Part shown: in pieces, positions 1-11,047 of the stretch
Layout: every line of letters starts with the position of its first letter
How positions within the stretch are numbered: position 1 is the stretch's first letter
Program-made: the position numbers and the translations under genes
The notes under the pieces: generated by a model
Told to the model about the DNA's origin: nothing
Database searches by the model: none
The model's input: the letters and a program-made list of their open reading frames with translations, nothing else
Assembly (NCBI RefSeq): GCF_008831285.2
Contig: NW_022204527.1
Span: forward strand, 1 to 43,407
Source: Nymphaea colorata
Taxonomy: Eukaryota; Streptophyta; Magnoliopsida; Nymphaeales; Nymphaeaceae
Reading direction: 5' to 3'
Length of the DNA: 43,407 bases

Positions 1-102
1 ACCCCAACCCCAACCCCAACCCCAACCCCAACCCCAACCCCAACCCCAACCCCAACCCCAACCCCAACCCCAACCCCAACCCCAACCCCAACCCCAACCC
101 AA
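1..102. repeat. Left telomere, (CCCCAA)n
   Basis: Uninterrupted CCCCAA repeats run from base 1 and decay at CCCAAACC near 100-104. With the GGGGTT array at the other end this shows a complete linear chromosome. The six-base unit is the Tetrahymena/peritrich type, not the CCCCAAAA of spirotrichs. Confidence 0.98.
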
Positions 103-171
103 ACCTTTTACTCTTAATTCATACTTTTCGCCAATATTTTTCTTATTGATTTCATATGATGTATCGTTGAA

Positions 172-576
172 TCATGCGCTGAAGAACTCTGCGACCATAT
201 CAATCAGCTATTCTCGCTCTAGCTCAGTCCTTCCTCTCAATAGATGCAGCACTTCCTCTATCGAGTTAGGTATAGGCTCGCTCTTCATCTCTCCCTCATT
301 GCCGAAAAAACGCATGAATTTTATCACTTCTTCCTTCTGCACTCTCAGGGGGGCCTGAGGGAAAAACTTTCGGTAGGACGCCTACACTGCCTTCCTCACC
401 GAGCTGTCCACCTGTCTGGAGTGCCGCAGTTCGTGGTTTTCCAGTGCAGAGAAGTAGTCTGCACAGTAACGGATGATGTCCTTAGGCTGGTCGCGCAGCA
501 CCGCCTTCATGAGCCGTTCCAATACTCCTGGCAGCTGCTCTGGCAGGGGAATCGACTACAAGTATTTGCTAGCCAT
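172..576 (-). CDS. RIIa-domain (dimerisation/docking) ciliary protein, ROPN1/RSP11-like
   Basis: A single intact frame of 134 residues, ATG at 576 and TGA at 172-174, holding three in-frame TAG codons read as Glu. Residues about 8-45 match the RIIa dimerisation/docking fold: IPLPEQLPGVLERLMKAVLR, then QPKDIIRYCADYFSAL. This is the pattern of ropporin, SPA17 and radial-spoke protein 11, which bind amphipathic helices of A-kinase-anchoring-type partners in the axoneme. The rest is charged and helical, ending in LIDMVAEFFSA. The stop lies about 70 nt from the telomeric repeat. Axonemal location is inferred from the family. The RIIa call is strong; the exact orthologue is not fixed. Confidence 0.8.
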
Positions 577-646
577 TTGCTAACGATGGCTTGAGTTTAA
601 TAATATAACGTTTCTATAATGGAATTCAAGGGCAGTGACTAGTGGA

Positions 647-3477
647 TCACTTGAACTTGTCGATGAAGTAGCTTTCCTCGGCCTTGGAAACCAGTCCCAA
701 CTTGCGGAAGTGGATGAGCTTGGCGATCATCAGCTGGTTGACGCGTCCCCTGAAGGCTGCCTCCCGCCTCACCTCCATCGAATAGTTTTCCGGCGTGTAG
801 CTGTTGGCCACGCACCGCCACTCTCCGAACTCCATGCCGCCCTCCAGCACTGTGACTACTAGATCTTCCAAGGTGATGACTTCAGGCATTCCGAATGAGA
901 ATAAGATGGCGAGCAGCCTGCTGGTGAGCTCTACTTCACGCTTCTGTTCTGCGGGGACGGGAGTGTGGTGGGATGGGAGGGGGCGTCCGAAGCGGGCAAG
1001 CGAAATATGGCCCTGCTTGATGAGGAAACGCAGGTAGGCTCCCTGGTCGTATACCACCGAAGGACCAATCACCCCACCTGCCTAGTTACGACTGCCGAGA
1101 CTAGCACCGTAAAGCAGCATTAGACTGCAAGTGGGACGCATCTGGGCATCCTTCTTCAGGGAATGCATCATGAGCTTGTCGAAGTAGAGAGGGAGAGGAT
1201 ATCGGCGGCGATGGCGTTGGCTACGATGGACAGGTAGCAGTTATAGTGGTACTCGATGAGTTCTTCGCTGGCTACCAGTTCGTCCGCAGCCACTTCGAAG
1301 AGGCCCTGCAGCTTCAGCCTCGCTCCCGCCACCACTCCTCCCGCCATATAGCTGCTCAGCACTGTCACCATCACCACCTTCCGCAGCTTCTCCTTCCTGT
1401 AGGCCCGCAGGAACACCGCCTCCACCAGGGGGAAGCACTTCTCCCGCACTTGCGCAGACTGGGTCGCCAGCCGCTTCACCAGGATGTCCCATAGGAAGTA
1501 GGCGTACTTCTCCTCGCTGAAGAAGTCCTGGAGGAACCTGAGGCCCTCCTAGGCTCGCCGAGAGATGAGCTTGGGAGAGGCGAACCGGCTCGGCTGGGGA
1601 AAGGGGTGCTAGTAGGAACTGGAGAGTATCTAGAATTTGATGATGTCGTTGACGAGCAGTCGCTGGAGGAAGGCGGCGAGGGGGGCGCTGAGGGTCCTGC
1701 CGTTGGAGAGGTTGGCGAAGATGAGCCACCCCACAAAGTAGGACTCCTCGGACAGCAGCGCGTTGAGCTCACTGCGGCTCGCCCTGCTGTCCTCGGAAAC
1801 CAGAGCTGCACTGATTTCTGAGAAGTACTTTTATATGAAAAAAAGAGCGACTTAGTAGACGAGTTCTGAGTGGGAGGATAATGCCAGCTCGTAGATGTGC
1901 CTGATAAAGCTGCTAATGCTATTCTTAATATCAGCAATCTCCATTGCCTCTTCTCCACAGCATTTGCGTGCAAATGAAAGGAAAAGACACCTGCGAGCAT
2001 TAGAGGGATCGTGGCTGATCGTCCTAATCAGTTAAATGCCCATCTTCGGAGGAGATTTCTGAATAAAAGCAAGCGTGAGGGACTACAGAACAATCCCAAG
2101 CTCTATCTGTCTCACCAGAATTGATCTTGCCAGCTATACCAGCTTCGATAGGATCTCAGACTAAGGAGGAGCCAAATTTATGAGGACTGCTAGCGGTTAG
2201 GCTGTTTGCTAGCTCCTGATGGCTTCCCTGGAAAGCAGTCCGAAGATGAGTTCCCTGCTTGCTTTTCGGCCGATCCAGAGACTGCAGGTCTGCTGGTTGA
2301 ATAGCAGTCGCATCAGAGCCTACAGTTTGGCCTAGCTGTCCACCTTCCTCAAATGGGACTGCTGGCATTCCTTCTGAAACCCCTCGAAGGCCTTATTGAC
2401 GAAGGAGGTGAAGGGTAAGTCGAGACTATCGAAGTCGATCATGTTCTTCCTCGCAAAGTCAATGCACTCGAGGATGAATACGACTTGCAAGGCAGTGGGA
2501 GCTTCTCCTGGCTCTGCCTACTGCCAAAACTGCTTCGCCCACCCATCGAGCTTGGCCTAGACTTCTTTGAGGAGGGCGGCTGTCCAGAATCGCTTAGCGC
2601 TTGGGTCACTGCGGTAGTTGCTCCTCCCGTCGAAGCATAGAAGCGTGCATAGGGTCTCTACTTTGAGAGTAAGCGGCTGTCCTTCCATCAGTCTGTTGAG
2701 ATTTTGCAGCAGGAAGTGCAAGACGTGGTCGTAGAGAGTGTTTTCGATGATGATCTCATTGCGCTTGAGGAACTTAACGCCAAGCACTGCCAGCAGGTGC
2801 TCCAGCTTGATCTCCTTCGCTTGCGGCCCGTAGGCCACCTCCTTGAAGTACTTGATGAAGTTCATGAGCAGCAGCAGGTTGATGCCGCCCAGCGGAGCCA
2901 CCAGCTGCAGCGCCGCCACCGCCTGCCCCAGCGAGAACTAGCGGTTGTGCAGGAAGGTGGCTGCCAGCAGACTCGCCTTCTTCTCGAAGCCGAAGTTGTG
3001 CAGGAAGCTCATCTGGCCAGTCAGAGCGCGCATCCTGCTCCTGAAACGGAGGGTCTCGATGAACTCGGAGGCAGTGAGAGTGAGGTTGGCGGTGAAGGAA
3101 TTGGTCCTGCTGTCCACCTCCAGGAAGAAGGAACGGTGCTGCTGGAGAGATGTGGGGCTCAGGTGGGGGAGGAGATGCATGAGGAAGAGAGCCAAGTGCG
3201 TGCTCCCGTGTAGGAAGGCCTGCTCTTTCAAGGATTGCAGCTACTGTAGGGAGGAAGCAGCTTCCAATTGAGACATCCATAACTCCACAGAGAGGACGCT
3301 GCTGACGGAAGAAGCAGGCTTAGGACGCTCCACCCACTATTCTTCAAAGCTTGCCTTTTTCTTGGCCTTGCTGAACATTTTTGGAGGAGAGGGCTTCTGA
3401 TTGTCGGCGAAGGGGTGGCATAGGAGGGGCGCCAGTTTCCACAAGGCGATGGTGCGTTTGGCCAGCCTCAATATCAT
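647..3477 (-). CDS. Unknown protein of about 943 residues, helix-rich
   Basis: With TAA/TAG as Glu, one frame runs from ATG 3477 to near 1195, then continues after a one-base frame change (at AADI/LPLPLYFDK) to TGA at 647-649. At least fifteen internal UAR codons are read through. The N-terminus is basic and hydrophobic (MILRLAKRTIALWKLAPLLC); a later ATG at 3394 (MFSKAKKKASFEE) is an alternative start. The protein is dominated by amphipathic helices, for example NLLLLMNFIKYFKEV, YFVGWLIFANL and FLRAYRKEKLRKVVMVTVL, and could be a HEAT/ARM-type scaffold. I recognise no family and propose no function. It is head-to-head with the WBP2-like gene across about 100 bp. Confidence 0.75.
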
Positions 3478-3577
3478 GCAAATCTAGTCCGAATTAAATT
3501 ATAATGAGCAAGGCGGAGGCGTGGGTGGGCGGGCGTGGTGCGTAGGCTCTATAATCTGGTGATATAATAAATCGAGA

Positions 3578-4122
3578 ATGACGCTGAACGTGCCGGTCAA
3601 CAACGCAGGCATCCCGCTGGCCATCCCCCAGGAGCAGTTCCTGCTGTTCCGCAGCAACATCGAGTTCGAGGTCAAGATCGACAACCTGGGCAAGAAGGAG
3701 CTGAAGGGCACAGTAGATCTCTCCCCAAGTAGGCCTTCCTCACCTCCCACCGCATCATCTTCGTCAGCGAGAAGCCCACCGCCGACTTCTGGTCCTTCGA
3801 CATCCCCATCGCCACCCTCTACGGCGAAAGCGTCGAGTTCCCGCTCTTCGGCAACACCTACCTGAAGGGGAGCTCCGCGCCCAACCAGAACCTGCTGCCG
3901 GGCCACTGCCACTTCAAGCTCTGGTTCATGAAGGGCGGCTGCGACGCCTTCATCAAGAACCTGGACCGCTGCATCAAGGAGGTGCGCCGCTTCAACGGCA
4001 ACATGCAGATGTTCACCATGAACAGCGGCATGTACAACGACATGCGCGACGGCAAGTTCCAGCATCAGGCCTTCGTCGATCCCAACGACCCCTCCCAGAT
4101 ATTCATGCAGCAGCCCAAATGA
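3578..4122 (+). CDS. WBP2-like GRAM-domain protein
   Basis: ATG at 3578, TGA at 4120-4122, 174 residues after removing a 20-nt intron (3713-3732). Splicing joins KGT to AFLTSHRIIFVSEK, which restores the family motif KGT-(V/A)-(Y/F)-LT-x-x-R-(V/I)-IF seen in WBP2 and WBP2NL. The GRAM/PH-like fold follows: IATLYGESVEFPLFGNTYLK, then FKLWFMKGGCDAFIKNL. The C-terminus has no obvious PPxY motif, unlike animal WBP2. WBP2 proteins bind lipids or WW-domain partners; the role here is not known. Its end converges on the next gene with 44 nt between stops. Confidence 0.78.
3713..3732 (+). other. 20-nt intron in the WBP2-like gene
   Basis: gtagatctctccccaagtag. Removal restores both the frame and the conserved GRAM motif KGTAFLTSHRIIF. 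Without it the frame breaks at LSPSRPSS. Confidence 0.88.
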
Positions 4123-4166
4123 TCCATCCCTTCCCAACAAATCTCACTTGCAACACACACACACGA

Positions 4167-5661
4167 TCACTAACCAAGGCGGTTGAAGAGGAAGGAGACA
4201 GGACGAGGGTGGCTCGTTTGCTCGCTCTCCCGCTTTGGCTCAGCTGCCAGCTTCACCTCCACTTCCCTCTTGTCGTCGCACAGGTCCACGAACACTGTCC
4301 GCTTTTTGGGGCGTATGATGGTGGACTAGTAGGCGTAGCGTTCTTCCTGCTCGCGTTGGGCCTAGTAGTAGCGGTTGAAGAGGAGCGCCTTGTTGAGCAG
4401 CGTCTGCTGGAAGTTCTTGGCAACCTCCATCGCCATCACGTTGTTGAGCAGCGCGCGTTCGAGGTCGTGGCCGTAGAGGGAGTCAGAGGTGAAGGGGCAC
4501 GTCTAGATCTTGTAGATGAGGTAGGGGAGGTCGTTGGAGAGCTCGGAGGGCAGGTGCTGGATGATGGGCGAGCTCTGGAAGCGTGCCTGGCAGAGGTAAA
4601 GGTCCAACAGCGACTGGTGTTCGTGGAGCGATTTCCAACAGCTGATGCCAGCAAACTCCCAAAGGTATTCGTAAAGAGAAGTGGAGTGGGAGTCGATCAT
4701 CCTCCTGTCAGCGATGTTGATGCTCTTGTCGAACTCCTTCTGGATCTTCTTCATCCGGCTCTGCATTTTCTTGTTGAAGTTTGGCAGCGAGCAGCCTTTG
4801 GGCTGGATGGTTGGCTTTATGCGAGGCCTCGGGTTCTCGATGTGGAAGACGTTCGTGCGGTTCGACCTGCTGGCCAGTTTGGTAGCCTTGAACTGCTACT
4901 TCGAAAGCTCCACCACCTCCTCCAGCTTCGCCTCCCTCTTTACTTCCACTGCAGGCACTGAATGCACTGAAGGCACTGGCGATGGAGGTTGGTCCTCGTC
5001 GGACAAGTCGATCACCACTTTTCTGTTCATTACCTGTTACTGTTGCTGCTGTCTCTGCTCTCTCTTGATGGCGAGCATAGTGATTGGAGTGACTTGGGTA
5101 TTTTGAGGCGAAGAGTCAATTATGAGTTGGGATGCAGGAGCTGGTGGCTTCTAGTGGGGGCGGTGGAGACGATGGTGAAGGGGGCGACTATGGAGTGGTC
5201 GAGGTTGATGCTGCCGCCGTGCTCAGAGACGCGGATGAGGCTGTGGATGGGACTGTCATCTTGATTGGCCTCCCCATTTTACGCCTCATTTAATCGTTGC
5301 GACTGGTTATCTGGCCTAGGGCTCGCAACAGCTGCTGGATTTCGGTTTCATCATCCTCGTCGTCCTCGCAGCTCGCCTCCGGAATTAGAGGGAAGCTCTA
5401 AAATTCATCGAGGAAGATGCGCGTGTGCCTGTTGGACTCGTTGATCCTCCTGATCTCGCGCTGGCTCCTCTCATCTTCGAGGTCCACTTCCTCCACCTTT
5501 ACTTCGCCCTCCTCCACCGGGTCATTATTGATGAGGCGAGGCCTCTCCTCCTCCTCCCGCGCCGCCGCCTCCTCTTCCTCCTCCTGGCTGACTTGGGAGG
5601 GGGCTGGCTCGTCCATGCCGAGCAGGGCGCGGATCCTGCTGCGGGATCGTTCGTGACTCAT
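4167..5661 (-). CDS. Nuclear-type acidic protein with SUMO-interacting motif
   Basis: ATG at 5661, TGA at 4167-4169, about 483 residues after removing a 20-nt intron (5151-5170) and a probable 23-nt one (5260-5282). The N-terminus is Arg/Ser- then Glu-rich (MSHERSRSRIRALLGMDEP, then an acidic run). KVVIDLSDED in the middle is a textbook SUMO-interacting motif (hydrophobic core followed by an acidic patch), and VFVDLCDD near the C-terminus is a possible second one. Between them lies a compact helical stretch (SLYEYLWEFAGISCWKSL). SIMs occur in chromatin and SUMO-pathway proteins; that is the only functional hint. Several TAG codons lie in the frame. Identity unknown. Confidence 0.7.
5151..5170 (-). 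other. 20-nt intron
   Basis: Minus strand gtctccaccgcccccactag. Removal joins APFTI to KPPAPASQLIIDSSPQ, phase 0, and restores the frame into the SIM region. Confidence 0.82.
5260..5282 (-). other. Possible 23-nt intron
   Basis: A GT...AG segment of 23 nt whose removal joins NDEMR to HDSPIHSLIRVSEHGG in frame. The alternative is one missing G in the GGGG run inside it, which would give MGEANQDDSPIHS. Confidence 0.45.
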
Positions 5662-5737
5662 GCGTCCGATTGCCTACCATTGCTCTTCCATTGCTATTAT
5701 ATGCTAATAGGGAATGCGGGTCGGCAATTGATATAAA

Positions 5738-7025
5738 TCAGAGCACTCCTTCGAGCTCCTTCTCGAGCTGGGAAGAGTCGAAGGAAACTTCGCCGCTGGA
5801 GTGGAACAGGCCGTCGAAGTCCTCCTACAGCTACAGTCGCAGCAGAGAAGACTTGCGCTTGCCAGGGTGCAGCTACTGTGTCCGGAAAAGCGGATCTGTT
5901 TATACTTATTGGAGGAGTGTGTTGCTATAGGTGCGAGAGTGGTGATGCAGGGCATGCTCCTTGGCAGCAACCATGCAAGTCATCGTTTTCGACTCCTTCC
6001 GCGGCGGCTGCAAGTTCTCCTTCTCCTATTCCTATATCCCATCGCCCTTCTAGGTGAAGTCCTCCTACGATTGCTCCAGCTGGTGCTTTTTGTGGATGGA
6101 ATTGTGGCCCGACTGGTTCGTGAAACTGCGATCGGGGTTCCTTCTGGCTCCTCTTTCTGAGGAAAGCTCATGTTGCTTGTGTTGCACCGGTTCCTCTTGA
6201 ACGGTCGAATTGGAAATTGTAAGTGAATCTGATGTTGGTCGGAGGCGAGCCGTCGCGGAGGGAGCAAATGGAGGCGTTGCTGTTGATGAGGTTGTTGCTC
6301 TTAGGCACCTGCAGGAAAACACCCTGGCTTTGGCACAGCTGAGGCTCCTCCGCTTCTCCTAGAACTTCACCCGCCGCGAACTTCCCCCCATCTTCTGGTA
6401 CTCTCCGCGCTCCACGCATTCCAGCAACTGCTCAAAGGATCTAATTGCGTTCCTTTCCGCGAATCTGAGGTCGAGACTTTCCTCGAGCAGAGCAAGGACG
6501 CTGGCGACCATTTGCTGCTAGTCCTAGGCTGGAAACTCCGGTTCACTGGCTAGCACATTTTGGTGGAGCCATACGCGCACCATGCCGTAGCTATTCCAGG
6601 AAACGAGTCGTTGGGTGGCGAGGAAGGGCCCGTGCGGCGGCAGAGGTACTCGAAGCCGTGGAGCAGTGGTTCGATTTGCCTCTCTAGCCTTTTCGCCATT
6701 TATAGCTTCTTGGGGTGGGCAGCTAGTTCCGAGAAGTTTGCTGAGAGTTTTTCGACGAGGACGGCAAGGTCAGTCCTCAGCTCGTTGCCGGCACAGTAGT
6801 TGGCCACCATCGTGCACTTGTGGACGCGCGGACACACGGGAAGGAGTAGGCTTCGCGTGCTGTGAGTGCTTCGAGGTGTCTCATGGGTACTCCTGCGAGA
6901 AGTTGAAGCTGCGCCACTTCAAGCGAGTGCCTGTGGCGAAATTAGCGAACCTCCGACCGCGAGTCCGCCGGCTGCCATTCCGATTTGAGGTGGAAGTGAT
7001 CCTCCACCATCAGCGCACTGCTCAT
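5738..7025 (-). CDS. Unknown protein, roughly 430 residues
   Basis: The N-terminus MSSALMVEDHFHLKSEWQPA starts at ATG 7025 and the C-terminus reads SQLEKELEGVL to TGA at 5738-5740. The middle is a helical domain with CTMVANYCAGNELRTDLAVL and ATQRLVSWNSYGMVRVWLHQ. The C-terminal third is Ser- and Glu-rich and low in complexity, crossing many UAR codons (EQSEEDFTEKGDGIEEEKEN). At least three frame changes are needed; I could not assign all of them to introns or missing bases, so internal boundaries are provisional. No family recognised. Confidence 0.6.
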
Positions 7026-7174
7026 TCTTCTATAACTTATTACCAAATTATAACCTTCCCAAATCACCTCTCCTCCCCTCGCCTCCCCGCTCCCTCCTTT
7101 GCCCCCTCGGGGATGCTCGCAAAAGGGGACTCCTTTGGCTGGTGATAATCAAGATTATTATATCGTCCACCTCC

Positions 7175-8165
7175 ATGATCAATATCAAAATCAAGGGGCC
7201 CAACACCCAGTAAACCGTCTGCGCCCACTCCACCGCCCACTTTCCCCTCCTCAAGCCGCGCATCTGGATCGGCAGGGGAGAAGACGTCTCCGAAAGGAGG
7301 GAATGCACAGCTATGCCCTCAACCTCGCGCCCTACAGCAAAGCTGTAAGCAGAGTGCATGCATGTTTGCTGTTTTCCCCTGCTTTTTTCAGCAAGGACCC
7401 CCGCGGCGGCCTCTCTACTTGAACCGGCTGGGCGATCGGTGGGGATAGCTATCCGAGAGACTGCTGGACAAGATTTGGGAGTTCGCGAAGCCAGCGAGGC
7501 GAGCCCTGCTGAAGGACGTGCAGAGCAAGGCGGGCATCTTCAGGAAACTGGAGCGGTGCGGCCTCGAGGCAGGTAGGAGGGTGATTACATAGGGATGGCA
7601 ATCGTGTTAGGAGACAGCCGGCCAGTGGTGGTGCAGCACCAGGAGATATACGACTCCTCCTTCGCCATCACCATGCGTCTCGAACAGCTGCAGCAGGAGG
7701 GATTCGCAATCCTGAACCCCCCGAGAGCAAGGTGCTGCCGGCGTCGTTCTGGGTGCTCTCCTACCGCAGCAGCAACTATGTCCTGCTGAACAGGCCGTCG
7801 AAGGTGATGATTGGGAGGTCAAGCGAGTGCCAACTTGCGCTGCCTGAACCTGCAATCAGTCGCAAACACGCTCTCCTGCAGTTCCAGAATGGAAAATGGA
7901 TGCTATAAGATGGAGACGGTAGCCATCCAAGCAGCAACGGCGTGTGGATCAAGAGCAAACGGATTTGGCTGTAGTCGACCAGCGGGAGGCTAAGTGCAAG
8001 GTGGGGGACATCCTGCTTTCGGTGAGCGTGAGGGAGGAGCAGAGCCTGCTGCAGGTGGAGGAGTGCGTGAGCTTCAACCGCAGCACCGACGGCAGTCTCC
8101 AGGAGCACAAGAAGGAGGAGTTTGAGGAGCCGCCCTCCCTGCAGAAGCACCGAAGCCAGCTCTGA
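7175..8165 (+). CDS. FHA-domain protein
   Basis: Proposed ATG at 7175, TGA at 8163-8165, about 310 residues. The C-terminal half carries a clear forkhead-associated domain: KVMIGRSSECQLALPEPAIS, RKHALLQF, then WMLEDGDGSHPSSNGVWI, with the phosphothreonine-binding Arg (IGR), Ser (SRKH) and Asn (SNG) all present. A TAA sits at the E of WMLED. Two introns are proposed (7345-7391, 47 nt; 7573-7592, 20 nt). The first region (RIWIGRGEDV near 7250) may be a second, diverged FHA; see findings. One or two further one-base frame changes are needed, near 7300 and near 7970. FHA proteins bind phospho-Thr peptides in nuclear signalling and repair; the partner is unknown. Confidence 0.75.
7345..7391 (+). 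other. 47-nt intron (long class)
   Basis: gtaagcag at the 5' end, a T/C-rich tail and ttttttcag at the 3' end. Removal joins LNLAPYSKA to QGPPRRPLYLNRLGD in phase 0 and opens a long frame. Unspliced, the frame stops at TGA within 40 nt of the acceptor. Confidence 0.7.
7573..7592 (+). other. 20-nt intron
   Basis: gtaggagggtgattacatag. Removal joins RCGLEAG to MAIVLGDSRPVV. The intron contains TGA. Confidence 0.75.
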
Positions 8166-8203
8166 TCTAATAATATTCTCTCATCATTCGCTTTATCAGT
8201 CGC

Positions 8204-9619
8204 ATGCACGAGGCACCCCCCAAGCGCAGGTTCGCAGAGGAAAAGGAAGCCTTCCACAACGCCATCGTCGCCGTCCCCTTCTTCGTGGCTGCAACGCCCA
8301 CCAAGATCGTGGCGGTGAGTCGAGACCACCCTCTCCTCAACAATCTGCCCATCCAGCCAAGCTGCACTTCAGCGGGAGCAGGTTCGTGAGGACGCGCGTC
8401 TTGTCGTTTGGGTGGTTGAAGAGGCGCAGCGTTTTCATGAGGAGTATCAGCGCACAGTGGTGAGTGGATCGGAAGGGAGAGAGTGGGTATAGTACTGCAA
8501 AGATATTTCGCAATTTGAAGGAGTGCTTTTCCAGCAAGGAAGAGTATTCGTGCCGTGGCTGGAACCGAAGGAACTTAGGGAAATGGTGGGAGAACTAAGC
8601 CAGTTGGTGGTTTATCACGGACTCTTCATGTAGGAACATTTGCGACGCACCGCATCCCCCCTCCTCGCCTTCCTGGACTCTGCCGCACTCAGCCTGGAGC
8701 ACACCTACTACCGCTGGCGCACCTACGCCTATCTACAGAACGATGGCGACAAGCGTACCGCAGCGAGCCTTTCTGCATCGTGCGGGAGGCATTGAGTGGG
8801 TGCCTCCTCTTCCCTCCACCATCCAGCGCGGAATTCTCAATCACAAGCAGCGCAAGTACTTTTCAACGCTCATCCACAAGCTGAGCCGAAAGAAGCAGGA
8901 CATTTAGTAAGCCATGGTGTTTGCTATTTCCCGGCTGGACTGTGCAGTGGAGGTGGTCACAATCGTTGCAATATAGCTTCTGGGAAGGATAGGAGAGGAC
9001 CTAATTCCGCTCTTCCACCTGGTCTCGGACATCCTCTTCAACGCGACCACGCCAGACTACCGTAGACTCTTCGCCAGAGTGATCCCCTTCGTGGTGGTTG
9101 AGCTCGCCAGGGGAAAGCACGCACCCACCGCCAGCAAGTAGAAAGAAGCGAAGATGAAGAGCGAACTGAAGTCGCTTATCCAGCTGTGGGAAATAAAGTT
9201 CATCTTCGATTAAAACTACACCAAGGGCCTGCTCTTTCTGCTCGGAGCGTTCTAAAGCGGAAGGAAAAGCGTGCCTGGCATCCACGAGCGGCTAAAGACG
9301 ATAGGAGGACTCTAAGACGAGCAGGAGGGCTAATTTAACTGTAAAAGCTATGCTTTTCCAACGGGATTCCCTTCCTGTAGAGCGACAAGGAGGAGAGCAC
9401 GAGGCTGATCAACGAATACTTGTGGCTTTACGCCAAGAGCGAGGAAATGGTGCCATAGATAAACGAAAACTACGACGGAGAGGCGATTTCCGAGAAGGAC
9501 CTGCTGAAGATAAAGAACAGGCAGGTGAAGGTGGTGACTGCGAGGGCCTCAGCATCAGTCTGCTGCTGGAGCGCAACTGGCAGACCAAGCAGAAGGGCGG
9601 CAGCATCGACCTGGAGTGA
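8204..9619 (+). CDS. U2SURP: U2-snRNP-associated SURP/CID protein (SR140-like)
   Basis: About 455 residues, ATG at 8204, TGA at 9617-9619. The SURP module reads LVVYHGLFM-E-EHLRR (TAG at the conserved E after G-x-F) followed by SLEHTYYRWRTYAYLQNDG, the hallmark HxYYRW...L tail of U2SURP, then a Trp/Pro segment GGIEWVPPLP. A CID-type domain follows: LSRKKQDI-EE-AMVFAISRLD, then FHLVSDILFNATTPDYRRLF, matching U2SURP where EAMIF aligns with the second UAR. The tail NYDGEAISEKDL recalls the DLDG/VDGxPI repeats of SR140. No N-terminal RRM is evident, so this is shorter than animal U2SURP. Introns near 8313-8357 and 8455-8480 are likely but not resolved. Role: U2 snRNP association and 3' splice-site choice (family knowledge). 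Confidence 0.8.
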
Positions 9620-9703
9620 TTACTATGATTGTACCGTACGATGAATTCTATCAGCAGGGAGTTTATTGCCTCGTGGAATTGTAGAGAATTAAACGAGATA
9701 GAA

Positions 9704-10958
9704 ATGAGCCAAACTTCACCCGAGCCGGCCATCGACCAGCCCCTCAAGGACCAGATCCTGCACGCTGCGAAACAGGCATACGAAAACGTGAGGAACTGCT
9801 GGAGTGGGAGGAGTGCTTCTCGTGCGCACTCATGCATGACTTCTTCGAAAGCTTGATCCACCTCCACTCGCCAGAAGTAACAGAGATACTGGCCGCCAAG
9901 ATAAGGGAACACCTGAAACGCACTCCAAACGCCCCACCCTCTGCCTCCTCTGCTTCCTGCATGAACAAGTTCTGCTACAGTTTCGAGTCGGCTGAGTGGA
10001 AGAACAGCCAAAAGTCAGCAGTCTTGACATCCTGGAGGCCGTCTTGGCGATGATGATGGAGTCCAGCTGCAAATCTGCCAGGCCTGCCGAGCGCAATTAG
10101 GCTCTGCTAGACCTCGAGTATGAAATTAGCTGTTGTTGTTCCAAATGCAAAGCCCCATCCGATCCCAAATCCGTCCAAGCCATTTAGTTGGCGTCCTCTG
10201 CCGAGTAGCCCAACTACAATTCGCTGAAATTGATCGAGGAATGCCTACGCTGTCCTAACGCCGAAAAGCGGCGTGAAGCCAATAAGATCGACAAAATATT
10301 CTAGCTGCTGAAAGAAGAGAGGAAGCATCAAGCTGAAGCCAAAATGCCCAAAAACAACGTAGCAACTTCGTGTATGGACTTTATGGCTCCCTTCTTGGCT
10401 TGGAAAAGGAAAAACTGCAGATTAGGCACACGTAGAGAGCTTGGAACAGAGGAGAGAAAAGATATATGAGTAGCTTCTGAAGAAAAATAGCACCAATGAA
10501 AGGATAATTCGCAGATTCATTCGCAAAGCCAGTCTGCAGCGCAATCAGTAAAAGATAGCAAGAATATCCTCGACGGACATCTCTGGCTCCACTCCTCTTT
10601 CCACCAGCAAGGCTAAGTTCAAGCTGTAGAGCCTCACAGCATCGGTTCCGCTCTCTTCCTCTAGGCTGCTGAAGCCAAGGGTGAGTCGGGTGGCAGTCTA
10701 GCCGATGGGCAGCATCCATAGTGCATCACCCACTACTCCCGCATGCAGGAAAGAGTAGAGCGGGCCCTCAAGAACTACGAACCGAGGGAGGAGAAACGCA
10801 CCAGCATCCTCAAAAGCATCGTCCTCAACGCCAGCTAAATGTTCACGGAGCGCAGACCAGCCAGGCCCTCCCTGAACAGGCTGGACAAAGTAATGAAAAC
10901 CTCACGAGACATGCGGGCGGGAAGCAGAGCCACTCCTGAGCTGGCCTCCAGAGCATGA
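9704..10958 (+). CDS. Unknown coiled-coil protein with cysteine clusters
   Basis: ATG at 9704 (MSQTSPEPAIDQPLKDQILH), TGA at 10956-10958, about 418 residues over three frame segments. The N-terminal half has spaced cysteines (WEECFSCALMHDFF, then ISCCCSKCKAP, then EECLRCPNAEKR) that could bind zinc. The second half is a basic coiled coil (VESLEQRREKIYEELLKKN) and ends in HYSRMQERVERALKNYEPRE and a Ser/Arg-rich tail ATPELASRA. Many TAG and TAA codons are in frame. The frame changes near 9790, 9990 and 10390 are unresolved. No family recognised. Confidence 0.65.
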
Positions 10959-11047
10959 TTTTCCTACTTTACTATCCCCTTCCTCATATTTATAAATGGC
11001 AGCCAAATAAAGTCTCCCACATAATAAATGCATATAATTGAGAGCAT

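Noticed and set aside
1140-1260. A 32-nt intron in the 943-residue gene
   Set aside because: Splicing would replace a hydrophobic helix (NCYLSIVANAIAADI) by an Arg-rich string; a one-base loss keeps the better protein.
4119-4961. Long forward-strand ORF of 280 codons
   Set aside because: It is the antisense shadow of the SIM gene, produced by high G/C at third positions; it matches nothing and runs against the spliced, UAR-containing frame.
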